Below are positions 34,092 through 40,624 of a stretch of DNA of 64,000 nt, one piece after another. The stretch is from DASSQJ01 sp963726295 (lineage in GTDB: Bacteria; Actinomycetota; Actinomycetes; Actinomycetales; Dermatophilaceae): NCBI GenBank assembly GCA_963726295.1, contig CAVSBW010000012.1, forward strand, positions 1 through 64,000. The letters are read 5' to 3'. The notes below the pieces were generated by a model, which saw only the letters and a program-made list of their open reading frames with translations, did no database searches and was not told the origin of the DNA. Both the position numbers and the translations under genes were made by a program. Positions within the stretch are counted from its first letter, which is position 1. Each line of letters starts with the position of its first letter.

Positions 34092-35438
34092 TTATGCGGC
34101 AACCACCTCCACCGCTCGAATGCCGTGGGTGGCGATGACGGGGTCCCACGCCTGCTGGTGGGTGATCACGTAGTGGAGCTGGCGCAGGATGGCCGCGGCG
34201 ACGGCCGTCTGGGCCTGGGTCGGGGTGAGCTTGTTGGTCTCGCGGCCGGTGAGGTGCCGGTAGCGGGCGGCGTACACCCGGTTGGTCTGTAGGCAGCCCC
34301 ACACGGCCCGCCAGACCGCGGCGCGCAGCAACGGGCGGCCGGCTCCGGTGACGCGGGCGCGGCCGGTGAAGGTGCCGGACTTGCGTTCCCGCGGTGCCAG
34401 GCCGGCGTGTTTGACCACGGCCCGGGCGGAGGTGAACCGGGTCAGGTCGCCGGTCTCGGCCAGGATCGCCGCAGCCCCGACCGCGGACAGCCCGTCGATG
34501 GAGCAGGCCAGCTCGGTCAGCTCCAGCTCGTCCAGGACCGACACCATGCGAGTCTCGGTGTCGACCAGCTTGGCCTTGGCGTGGTCCCAGTCGTCGATCA
34601 CCCAGGCGATCCGCTCGAACGCGGCCGGCCGGTGCGCCAGCACCCCAGCCGGGTCGGACAGGGCGGTGAACAGTCGGCGGACGATCCGCAGGCAGGGCCG
34701 GATCTTGCCGCGGCGAACCACCTCCTTGCGCACGGCGCGTTCGAACCGGGCCGCCCCGAGCCGTCGGGTGCGCTCCAGGTCGCCGCCGTCACGCTCGACG
34801 ACCACCGCCATCGCGGCGACCCAGGTGGTCGACTTGAACGGGTGCTTGGCCGCCTCGAGCGCGGCGGGCCACACGCACTCGAGCAGGTCGCGGACCTGCT
34901 GGACGCACCGCACGTGCTCCTCGATCAGCTGCTCACGGCGGGTCCCGAGGTGCCGCAGCCGACCCCAGGTCTCATCCACCGGTTCGGGCAGGTAGCAGCG
35001 CAGCTGCGCGACGAGCCGGGCGATCAGGACCGCGTCCTTGTCGTCGGTCTTGTCGCTGGTCAGGTCCTCGGACTTACGGGCCCACGCCGAGGCCGCCGGC
35101 TGCACGCACACGAAGCTCATGCCCCGGTCCGCGGCGAGCTGGCCCAGGACCCGCCACCGGTGACCGGTCGGCTCGCACGCCACTGTCACCCCGACGAACC
35201 CAGCCTTGGCCGCCCGTTCGGCAGCCCAGTCCAGCGCGGCGCCGAGGTCCCAAGCCTTGCATCGGAACGTACGCCGCGCCAACACCTTGGAGTCGTGGTC
35301 GGTCACCACGACCATCTGCTTGCGATCCGCCAGGTCGATCCCGACGATCACGTTCGTCACCGGGACCGCGGCCCGCAGCCGGGCAAGGCGTGCGTTCCGG
35401 TTCCGATCCCCACGAGAGACACCACTACCGTTAGACAT
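34092..35438 (-). CDS. IS110-family transposase, 448 aa
   Basis: ATG at 35438 (MSNGSGVSRGDRNRNARLAR) is preceded by AGGAGG at ideal distance. The N-terminal RuvC-like DEDD domain shows Asp in TNVIVGIDLADRKQMVVV, Glu in ACEPTGHRW and Asp pairs in TSDKTDDKDAVLIARL. The C-terminal Tnp20 domain (SIDGLSAVGAAAILAETGDL TRFTSARAVVKHAGLAPRER) contains the serine used in strand exchange (in FTSARA). The gene is intact. IS110 enzymes use a structured RNA from the element's own non-coding end to choose targets. Unrelated in detail to the decayed IS110 copy at 12240-12750. Confidence 0.93.
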   Translation of the reverse strand: MSNGSGVSRGDRNRNARLARLRAAVPVTNVIVGIDLADRKQMVVVTDHDSKVLARRTFRCKAWDLGAALDWAAERAAKAGFVGVTVACEPTGHRWRVLGQLAADRGMSFVCVQPAASAWARKSEDLTSDKTDDKDAVLIARLVAQLRCYLPEPVDETWGRLRHLGTRREQLIEEHVRCVQQVRDLLECVWPAALEAAKHPFKSTTWVAAMAVVVERDGGDLERTRRLGAARFERAVRKEVVRRGKIRPCLRIVRRLFTALSDPAGVLAHRPAAFERIAWVIDDWDHAKAKLVDTETRMVSVLDELELTELACSIDGLSAVGAAAILAETGDLTRFTSARAVVKHAGLAPRERKSGTFTGRARVTGAGRPLLRAAVWRAVWGCLQTNRVYAARYRHLTGRETNKLTPTQAQTAVAAAILRQLHYVITHQQAWDPVIATHGIRAVEVVAA

Positions 35439-35497
35439 GAACGTCCTCCTCTTCGCTTTGGGACACCAAGCCCGACAAGCGCATCAGGAGGACGTTC
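35439..35497 (-). promoter_or_regulatory. Hairpin sequestering the transposase ribosome-binding site
   Basis: GAACGTCCTCCT (35439-35450) and AGGAGGACGTTC (35486-35497) are perfect 12-bp inverted repeats separated by 35 bases. In the minus-strand transcript the ATG-proximal arm reads AGGAGGACGTTC and runs straight into the ATG, so the Shine-Dalgarno is fully paired when the upstream arm is transcribed. Read-through transcripts from outside would be poorly translated. Confidence 0.75.
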
Positions 35498-35572
35498 CCC
35501 ACGCCAGACCGAAGACGCTCAACGTCTTCCTATGCCGCGGAGAGGGAGGGCCCTCCTGCCGATGTGCGGACG

Positions 35573-35821
35573 TCAGCGGGGACGCTTGGTACGACCGCTC
35601 GGACGGACTGGCTCGCCGAAGGCGGCAGCAATCATGCGTCGGACCTCTTGGCGCTGCTCCGTTGCCATGAGAACTGGGTCAAGTCCCTCGGCCACGATCA
35701 CGGCGTCTGTGAACGCGTCAACCGATGTCGGCGGGTCACTGATGATCGTCTGCTGGTCGTCCGGCGGCAGGAAGTAGCCGAGCCGCACGCAGAGATCGTT
35801 CAGAAGTTTGGCGGCGTCCAC
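35573..35821 (-). CDS. Hypothetical protein, 82 aa
   Basis: ATG at 35821 (MDAAKLLNDLCVRLGYFLPP) continues DDQQTIISDPPTSVDAFTDA and GLDPVLMATEQRQEVRRMIA. It is a compact helical protein of a type I recall as a conserved hypothetical in actinobacterial mobile regions. No catalytic motif. It is on the same strand as, and just upstream of, the IS110 element, and may have been separated from the two TA-like genes to its right by about 60 bases. Confidence 0.65.
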   Translation of the reverse strand: MDAAKLLNDLCVRLGYFLPPDDQQTIISDPPTSVDAFTDAVIVAEGLDPVLMATEQRQEVRRMIAAAFGEPVRPSGRTKRPR

Positions 35822-35880
35822 GGCGAGAACGCTAGCGCTCCGAACTCACATGCCGCTGCCAGTGCGTTCCGGCAAGTGAG

Positions 35881-36150
35881 TCAGGCGACCTTGTCGGCGT
35901 ATCGCTGACGGGCGGCTTCTCCGCTGGTGCCGACGAACGCCCCGATCGCTGACCAGGACATTCCCGACGCGCGAGCAGTGCGGATCGCGTCGATGACGTG
36001 CTGCTCGGCGGCGGAGCGCTCGTGGACCGCCACGCGCAGGAGCGCCACGGCCTCGGCGTCCTGCTCGTCACCGGGTGCCGGCTCGTAGTCCTCGAAGCGA
36101 GCGGCGAGCTGGTCGGCGTGCTTGAGGATCTCTTCGACAGTTCTAGGCAT
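35881..36150 (-). CDS. Antitoxin-like helix-turn-helix protein, 89 aa
   Basis: ATG at 36150 lies 6 bases after the stop of the upstream toxin-like gene. The N-terminus MPRTVEEILKHADQLAARFE is an acidic helix, and the C-terminus carries a helix-turn-helix: AIRTARASGMSWSAIGAFVG TSGEAARQRYADK. A toxin-first gene pair with a C-terminal DNA-binding second protein is common in element-borne toxin-antitoxin modules. The assignment is by architecture, not by a named family. It probably autoregulates the pair. Confidence 0.65.
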   Translation of the reverse strand: MPRTVEEILKHADQLAARFEDYEPAPGDEQDAEAVALLRVAVHERSAAEQHVIDAIRTARASGMSWSAIGAFVGTSGEAARQRYADKVA

Positions 36151-36156
36151 GAGGCA

Positions 36157-36390
36157 TCACTGGAGGAATCTCTTCCGGGCGCGCATCGCGTGGATGATCA
36201 CCACGGCGGTGTCGCCCTCGACGTATCCGACTTCGAGGATGATGGCGGCCGCGTTCGGGCCGAGCATCATCGTGAACCCGTCACCGAGGTCCCACACTCG
36301 GATGGGGTTGCGGTAGGCGTGGAGGATGTCCTCCGTGCCAAGACCGTGCTTGAGGGCCGACGGTGCAATGATCGGATCCTCGAGCACCAC
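36157..36390 (-). CDS. Toxin-like small protein, about 77 aa
   Basis: GTG at 36390 or 36387 begins VVLEDPIIAPSALKHGLGTE. The motif SALKHGLGTEDILHAYRNPI and then GFTMMLGPNAAAIILEVGYV ending VIIHAMRARKRFLQ resembles BrnT-like RNase-fold toxins, where the early K-H and late H-x-M-x-A-R-x-K-[FY] residues form the active site. The adjacent downstream helix-turn-helix gene would be its antitoxin. No biochemical confirmation for this subfamily is known to me. The start is uncertain by one codon. Confidence 0.65.
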   Translation of the reverse strand: MVLEDPIIAPSALKHGLGTEDILHAYRNPIRVWDLGDGFTMMLGPNAAAIILEVGYVEGDTAVVIIHAMRARKRFLQ

Positions 36391-36730
36391 TCCAAGGTAA
36401 CTTGCGGACGACTCCGCAGGCAAGGAACCGTGTACTGGGCAGGCAGGTTCGGTCTCTACAGCCGCGGATGCTGTGCTCGTTGATCGAGGCGGAGCGACTC
36501 GGTCGTGGCTGATCTGGACTTCTCGTTGAACGAAGGCCTCGGGCCCAGTCACATTGGGTGGTGCAAGCAGACGCACACCAGCACGGCGATGACATCGCTT
36601 GGAGTTGGTTCTCCAACCCGGCCAAGGGCCCTCCACCAGGGCGACACTGAGCTGATCTGCGCCTGCTGCAACGCCTCCTGAGCGACCCCCAGGAGCTTCG
36701 AGGCGTTTGGCGATCTGGCCGCCCTGGACC
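36391..36730. other. Intergenic region upstream of rep
   Basis: No gene supported on either strand. It should hold the divergent promoters for the toxin-antitoxin pair and rep, and possibly accessory origin sequences. Confidence 0.5.
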
Positions 36731-36774
36731 GGGTGTGCCGGGTGACGGGGTCGCACTAGTCACCCGGCACACCC
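36731..36774. repeat. 16-bp perfect inverted repeat ahead of rep
   Basis: GGGTGTGCCGGGTGAC (36731-36746) and GTCACCCGGCACACCC (36759-36774) are exact inverted repeats with a 12-base loop, ending 20 bases before the rep start at 36795. It could act as a repressor operator, an origin hairpin for nicking, or a transcript hairpin limiting rep expression. Confidence 0.8.
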
Positions 36775-36794
36775 TCCGAAAGGGGTGGCCACGG

Positions 36795-38345
36795 ATGGCA
36801 CTCCTTCCGGTCACGACACACGCTCCTTCGGGCTTCAGCGGGTTCGGCGAGGGTGCCCCACTCGACGTCCCGTCGTTGCACTGGGCTGCCGGGACGGGCC
36901 TGCTCTCTCGGTTCGCGGATGGGTCGATGGACGCCTTCGCCGACACCTTGGCCGCGGTGCACAACTGCGCCCGTCCGGTCCGGCTCGTCGGGTCCACGAC
37001 GACCGTCGACGCCCGGACCGGGGAAGTGCTCTCGACGTTCCGCTCGACGGATGCGCCCCTGGGGGTGCTGTACCGGCCGTGCGGGAACCGCCGCGCCCAC
37101 GTCTGCCCGGCGTGCTCGCGCACATACGCCCGCGACACCTTCGCGCTCATCAGCGCCGGAGTCGCCGGGGGCAAGACCGTCCCCGAGCAGGTCGCGGACA
37201 ACCCGCTGCTCTTCGCCACCTTCACCGCGCCCTCGTTCGGGCTGGTGCACGGCCACCGCGGCGGGAAGCCCTGCCGCCCGCGACGTCGGGACGACCGGAC
37301 CCGCTGCCCACACGGACGCCCCCAGTGGTGCGCTGCCATGCACGAGCCCGGGGACACGCGCTCGGGGGCACCGCTGTGCCCGGACTGCTACGACACCGCA
37401 TCCGCGGTCATCTGGCAGTGGCACGCCCCCGAGCTGTGGCGGCGCACGACCATCGCGCTCCGACGCGCTGTCGCCGGACACCTCGGGGTGACGGAGTCGG
37501 GCCTGGGCGAGCACGCCTCGGTCCAGTACGCCAAGGTCGCCGAGTATCAGGACCGCGGGCTGGTCCACTTCCACGCCCCGATCCGCCTCGACGGACCCGC
37601 CGCCGCAGGGATCGGCGCACACGCCCCGGCCGCCCTCGACGGCCAGGCGCTCGCGGCCCTGTTGCGCGCCACCGCGCCGGCCGTGACGGTCTTGGCCGAA
37701 CCCGTCGACACCGATGACAGCCCGCGTGTCCTGGCCTCGGGTGCCCAGCTCGACGTGCGCGTGGTCACCGCCGGACACCGCGCCGACGACCCCACCGCAG
37801 CCCTCACCCCGGGAAAGGTGGCCGGCTACCTCGCGAAGTACGCCACCAAGGACGTCTCCGGCCTGCACGGCGAGGGCCAGCATCGGCCGCACATCGCCGC
37901 CCTCCGGGCCTCCTGCCATGACCTGTCCGACCGCGCCGCCCGCCACCACCCGCAGGGCCACGACTACCAGCGGATGAGCCGCTGGGTGCACATGCTCGGC
38001 TTCCGCGGCCACTTCGGCACCAAGTCCCGCCGCTACTCCGTCAGCCTCGGAGCCCTGCGCCGAGCGCGGGCGCGCTGGCAGCGGATCACGACCGAGTCCC
38101 ACCGGACCGGGGAACCGATCGACACCCGCGACCTCGAGCGCCGGCTGTTGGCTGACGAGGACGACGAGACGACCGTCGTCATCGGCTCGTGGACCTACCT
38201 CGGCACCGGCTGGCGCGACGCGGCCGAGGAAGCCCTCGCCCTGGCCGCCGCCGCGCGCGCACGTGAGTACGACCAGTGGCGGGCAGAGCGAGGGCACGGA
38301 CACCGAATGCGAGAGGGAACTCAGAGAGCGGAGTTGGAGCGATGA
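36795..38345 (+). CDS. rep: RepSA-like rolling-circle replication initiator, 516 aa
   Basis: ATG at 36795 (MALLPVTTHAPSGFSGFGEG) has AAGGGG upstream. Zinc-type cysteines appear at CGNRRAHVCPACSRTYARDT and CPDCYDTAS. The HUH motif is HFH in YQDRGLVHFHAPIRLD, and the nicking tyrosine is probably in GKVAGYLAKYATKDVSG. This order (zinc segment, HUH, Tyr) fits initiators of the pSAM2 RepSA type, which nick one strand at the origin. It overlaps the excisionase start as ATGA. The protein would replicate the excised circle. Confidence 0.88.
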   Translation: MALLPVTTHAPSGFSGFGEGAPLDVPSLHWAAGTGLLSRFADGSMDAFADTLAAVHNCARPVRLVGSTTTVDARTGEVLSTFRSTDAPLGVLYRPCGNRRAHVCPACSRTYARDTFALISAGVAGGKTVPEQVADNPLLFATFTAPSFGLVHGHRGGKPCRPRRRDDRTRCPHGRPQWCAAMHEPGDTRSGAPLCPDCYDTASAVIWQWHAPELWRRTTIALRRAVAGHLGVTESGLGEHASVQYAKVAEYQDRGLVHFHAPIRLDGPAAAGIGAHAPAALDGQALAALLRATAPAVTVLAEPVDTDDSPRVLASGAQLDVRVVTAGHRADDPTAALTPGKVAGYLAKYATKDVSGLHGEGQHRPHIAALRASCHDLSDRAARHHPQGHDYQRMSRWVHMLGFRGHFGTKSRRYSVSLGALRRARARWQRITTESHRTGEPIDTRDLERRLLADEDDETTVVIGSWTYLGTGWRDAAEEALALAAAARAREYDQWRAERGHGHRMREGTQRAELER

Positions 38346-38560
38346 GAGCAGCACCTGGAGTGGTGCCCGAGGATGTGACACCACCGACGTGTGAGCGGTT
38401 GTGGACGGTCGACGACCTGTCGGCGTTTCTCGGTGTGCCCGTGGCGACGCTGTACCAGTGGCGGCACAAGGGGGAGGGCCCGATGGCGATGCGGCTGGGG
38501 AAGCACCTGCGGTTCGACCCGGACCGGGTTCGGACCTGGGTGACGACACAGGACGGTTGA
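38342..38560 (+). CDS. xis: Excisionase, 72 aa
   Basis: ATG overlaps the rep stop by four bases and the gene ends one base before the integrase start. The AlpA/MerR-like helix-turn-helix reads LWTVDDLSAFLGVPVATLYQ WRHKGEGPMAMRLGKHLRFD. In pSAM2-type elements the equivalent gene, between rep and int, directs excision. Co-translation of rep, xis and int would link replication to excision. Confidence 0.9.
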   Translation: MRAAPGVVPEDVTPPTCERLWTVDDLSAFLGVPVATLYQWRHKGEGPMAMRLGKHLRFDPDRVRTWVTTQDG

Positions 38561-38561
38561 C

Positions 38562-39659
38562 GTGGCGAGCGTGGGCCGGGACCTGCGGAACGGGCGCTGG
38601 CTGGCGAGGTGGCGCGACCCGACCGGCCGGCAGCACAAGAAGTCCTTCCGCCGGAGGATCGACGCGCAGCGGTGGCTGGACCAGATGCTGGCGGAGATGC
38701 ACCGCGGCCAGTACATCGACCCGGCGGCGTCGAAGCTGCGCGTGGCCGCGTTCGCCGAGTCGTGGGCGTCCGGCTTGGGGCACCTGAAGCCGTCGACGCG
38801 GGAGCGGTATCGGTCGATCGTGCGTCGCCACATCGTGCCCACCTGGGCTGCCTGGCCGCTCGGTGCGGTGGCGCACTCGGACGTGGCGACGTGGCTGGCT
38901 GAGCTGTCGGCGTCGGGGCTGCGGCCGGGCTCGGTCCGGCACATCCATCGGGTGTTGTCGCTGATCCTCGACGCGGCGGTGCAGGACGGGCGGATCGGCC
39001 GGAACCCGGCTGCGGGGGTGCGGCTGCCGCGCCAGGTGCGGAGCGAGCCGAGGTTCCTCACCGCGGCCGAGGTGGCGCGGCTGGCCGACGGTGCCGGTCC
39101 GAATCGGCTGACGATCCTCGTGCTGGCGTTCACAGGTCTGCGGTTCGGCGAGCTCGCGGCGCTGAAGGTCAAGCGGGTCGACGTCGACCGGCGCCGGCTG
39201 TGGGTGGCCGAGAGCGTGACCGAGGTCGGAGGGCGCTCGGAGTGGTCGACGCCGAAGACGCACGAGGCGCGGTCAGTGCCGGTGCCTCGCTCGCTCGTCG
39301 AGCCGCTCCGGGCACTGTGCGCGGGCAAGACCCCCGATGACCCGGTGTTCTCCGCGCCGGGCGGGGGAGTGCTCCGCCTGGGCAACTGGCGGCACCGGGT
39401 GTTCGACCCGGCTTGCTCGGCGGCCGGATTGGTCGGTGTGACGCCGCACGACCTGCGGCACACGGCCGCGTCCCTGGCCATCGCGAGCGGGGCCAACGTC
39501 AAGGCGGTACAGCGGATGCTGGGGCACGCCTCGGCCGCGATGACGCTCGACATCTACGCCGGGTTGTTCGGCGATGACCTCGACGGGGTGGCCGACGCGC
39601 TCGACGCTCTTGTGCCACGAACGTGCCACATCGGGCTTCGCGAGGGGTCGGCGTCATGA
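38562..39659 (+). CDS. int: Tyrosine integrase, 365 aa
   Basis: GTG at 38562 (VASVGRDLRNGRWLARWRDP). The N-terminal arm-binding and core-binding domains span about 1-160. Catalytic residues of the tyrosine recombinase domain are Arg194 (TGLRFGEL), Lys232 (TPKTHEARSV), His296 and Arg299 (TPHDLRHTA), His322 (MLGHASA) and Tyr332 (DIYAGLF). It recombines the 44-bp cores in tRNA-Met. The coding end contains one of the two arm-type repeats (39611-39630), so the last codons (VPRTCHIGL) double as a binding site. Appears intact. Confidence 0.95.
   Translation: MASVGRDLRNGRWLARWRDPTGRQHKKSFRRRIDAQRWLDQMLAEMHRGQYIDPAASKLRVAAFAESWASGLGHLKPSTRERYRSIVRRHIVPTWAAWPLGAVAHSDVATWLAELSASGLRPGSVRHIHRVLSLILDAAVQDGRIGRNPAAGVRLPRQVRSEPRFLTAAEVARLADGAGPNRLTILVLAFTGLRFGELAALKVKRVDVDRRRLWVAESVTEVGGRSEWSTPKTHEARSVPVPRSLVEPLRALCAGKTPDDPVFSAPGGGVLRLGNWRHRVFDPACSAAGLVGVTPHDLRHTAASLAIASGANVKAVQRMLGHASAAMTLDIYAGLFGDDLDGVADALDALVPRTCHIGLREGSAS
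39611..39630. repeat. Arm-type integrase repeat, right copy
   Basis: TGTGCCACGAACGTGCCACA lies within the int coding end, 71 bases from the right core, and differs from the left copy (30218-30237) at one position. Both copies have the same orientation. Confidence 0.6.
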
Positions 39660-39701
39660 CGAGCGTCCGGACGATCACCCCGCTGACCTGTGGTGATGTC
39701 G

Positions 39702-39745
39702 GGTGGGGCGTGTCGGGCTTGAACCGACGACCGACGGATTATGAG
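39702..39745. repeat. Right attachment site (44-bp direct repeat)
   Basis: Exact copy of 30078-30121, overlapping the 3' half of the intact tRNA-Met gene. The integrase gene lies just inside it. Confidence 0.9.
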
Positions 39746-39777
39746 TCCGCTGCTCTGACCGACTGAGCTAACGCCCC
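39704..39777 (-). tRNA. tRNA-Met (anticodon CAT)
   Basis: Read on the minus strand, the acceptor strands GGGGCGT and ACGCCCC pair over 7 bp, with A as discriminator. The D arm contains GCTCAGTCGGTCAGAGC, the anticodon loop is CTCATAA (anticodon CAT) and the T arm is GTCGG-TTCAAGC-CCGAC. CCA is not encoded. The absence of initiator features (no mismatch at position 1-72) suggests elongator Met, with tRNA-Ile2 (lysidine) as the alternative. Target gene of the element at 30078-39745. Confidence 0.93.
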
Positions 39778-40001
39778 GGGTCACCGGCGTCCCGCCGGCG
39801 GCGCCGCGAGCCTACCGGCAGCGTTCCGCGTGGTGGTGCTGGTGCCGGTGTTCCGGATGGTGCATCATGTGACACACAACGGCGCGCCACGGCGTGCCCG
39901 CACAGCGCGCACGGCCGGGCTCACGCCCACCGGCAGCCACCGTTCCGCATCACGTGGGTCGGCGTTGGGGAAGACGTCCCACGCACGTGAAGGAGACCAG
40001 G

Positions 40002-40517
40002 ATGTCTGTCGCGATGCCGCGCACCTCGACCCGGGGAGTGGTGTACGTCCACTCGACCCCCAAGGCGCTGTGCCCGCACATCATCTGGGCGGTCGAGGGT
40101 GTCCTCGGCCGCAGGATCGGCGTGGACTGGACCGACCAGCCGGCTGCCGCCGGCATGGTGCGCACCGAGATCAGCTGGGCCGGCGAGCCGGGTACCGGCC
40201 CCCGCCTGGCGTCGGCGCTACGGGGCTGGGACCACCTGCGCTACGAGGTGACCGAGGAACCGAGCCCAGGCTGCGACGGGTCGCGGTGGTCGCACACCCC
40301 GAGCCTGGGCATCCACCACACCTGGACCTCCGCCAACGGGGACGCGGTCGTCAACGAGGACCGCCTGCGCGAGGTCGTCCTCCTGTCGCAGGGCAGCCCC
40401 GAGGCTGTGTCGGAGATGCTCGAGGAGCTGCTCGGCGTCGACTGGGACCGCGAGCTCGAGCCGTTCCGCTACGCCGGCGAGGGCGCCCCGGTGCGCTGGC
40501 TGCACAAGGTCGGCTGA
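40002..40517 (+). CDS. DUF3145-family protein, 171 aa
   Basis: ATG at 40002 (MSVAMPRTSTRGVVYVHSTP) follows GAAGGAGA. The conserved core KALCPHIIWAVEGVLGRRIG and the WSHTPSLGIHHTWTSANGDA and RWLHKVG end are typical of DUF3145, an actinobacterial family often found close to the fatty-acid synthesis genes, as here. Function is unknown. It was probably adjacent to the tRNA-Met before the element integrated. Single-gene unit. Confidence 0.85.
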   Translation: MSVAMPRTSTRGVVYVHSTPKALCPHIIWAVEGVLGRRIGVDWTDQPAAAGMVRTEISWAGEPGTGPRLASALRGWDHLRYEVTEEPSPGCDGSRWSHTPSLGIHHTWTSANGDAVVNEDRLREVVLLSQGSPEAVSEMLEELLGVDWDRELEPFRYAGEGAPVRWLHKVG

Positions 40518-40624
40518 CCCTGCGCCCGGCGACCGCGCCAGTGCACCCGGCCGGGGCGAACGACTAGCCTCGGTCTCCAGCGACGGCCCCCGGCCCACCG
40601 GATGCGGGCTCGTCGCGGGACGAG

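Larger units (their letters stand above)
34020..35541 (-). mobile_element. IS110-family insertion sequence (ends approximate)
   Basis: The element comprises the transposase gene 34092-35438 and its flanks. ATGCCGCGGA occurs both at about 34020-34029 and at about 35532-35541, which may be the flanking or terminal sequence; exact ends cannot be fixed by eye. The non-coding region upstream of the transposase start (35439-35530) would contain the element's regulatory hairpin and, in this family, the guide (bridge) RNA region. Confidence 0.55.
30078..39745. mobile_element. Integrated element in tRNA-Met(CAT), RepSA/Xis/Int type, about 9.67 kb
   Basis: The element is bounded by 44-bp identical repeats (30078-30121 and 39702-39745), the right one being the 3' half of the intact tRNA-Met at 39704-39777. 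At the right end lie, in order, a RepSA-like initiator, a small excisionase and a tyrosine integrase whose gene ends 45 bases from the tRNA. This is the replication/excision core of actinomycete integrative elements such as pSAM2. Inside are also a GNAT gene, a toxin-antitoxin-like pair, an IS481-type and an IS110-type element, and two hypothetical genes. No FtsK/TraB-like transfer protein is found, so it is either a non-conjugative integrated plasmid or an AICE that lost transfer genes, possibly through the IS insertions. Confidence 0.85.

Noticed and set aside
36785..37717. Long plus-strand open frames overlapping rep
   Set aside because: Arginine/proline-rich shadow translations of the RepSA-like gene in the wrong frame.
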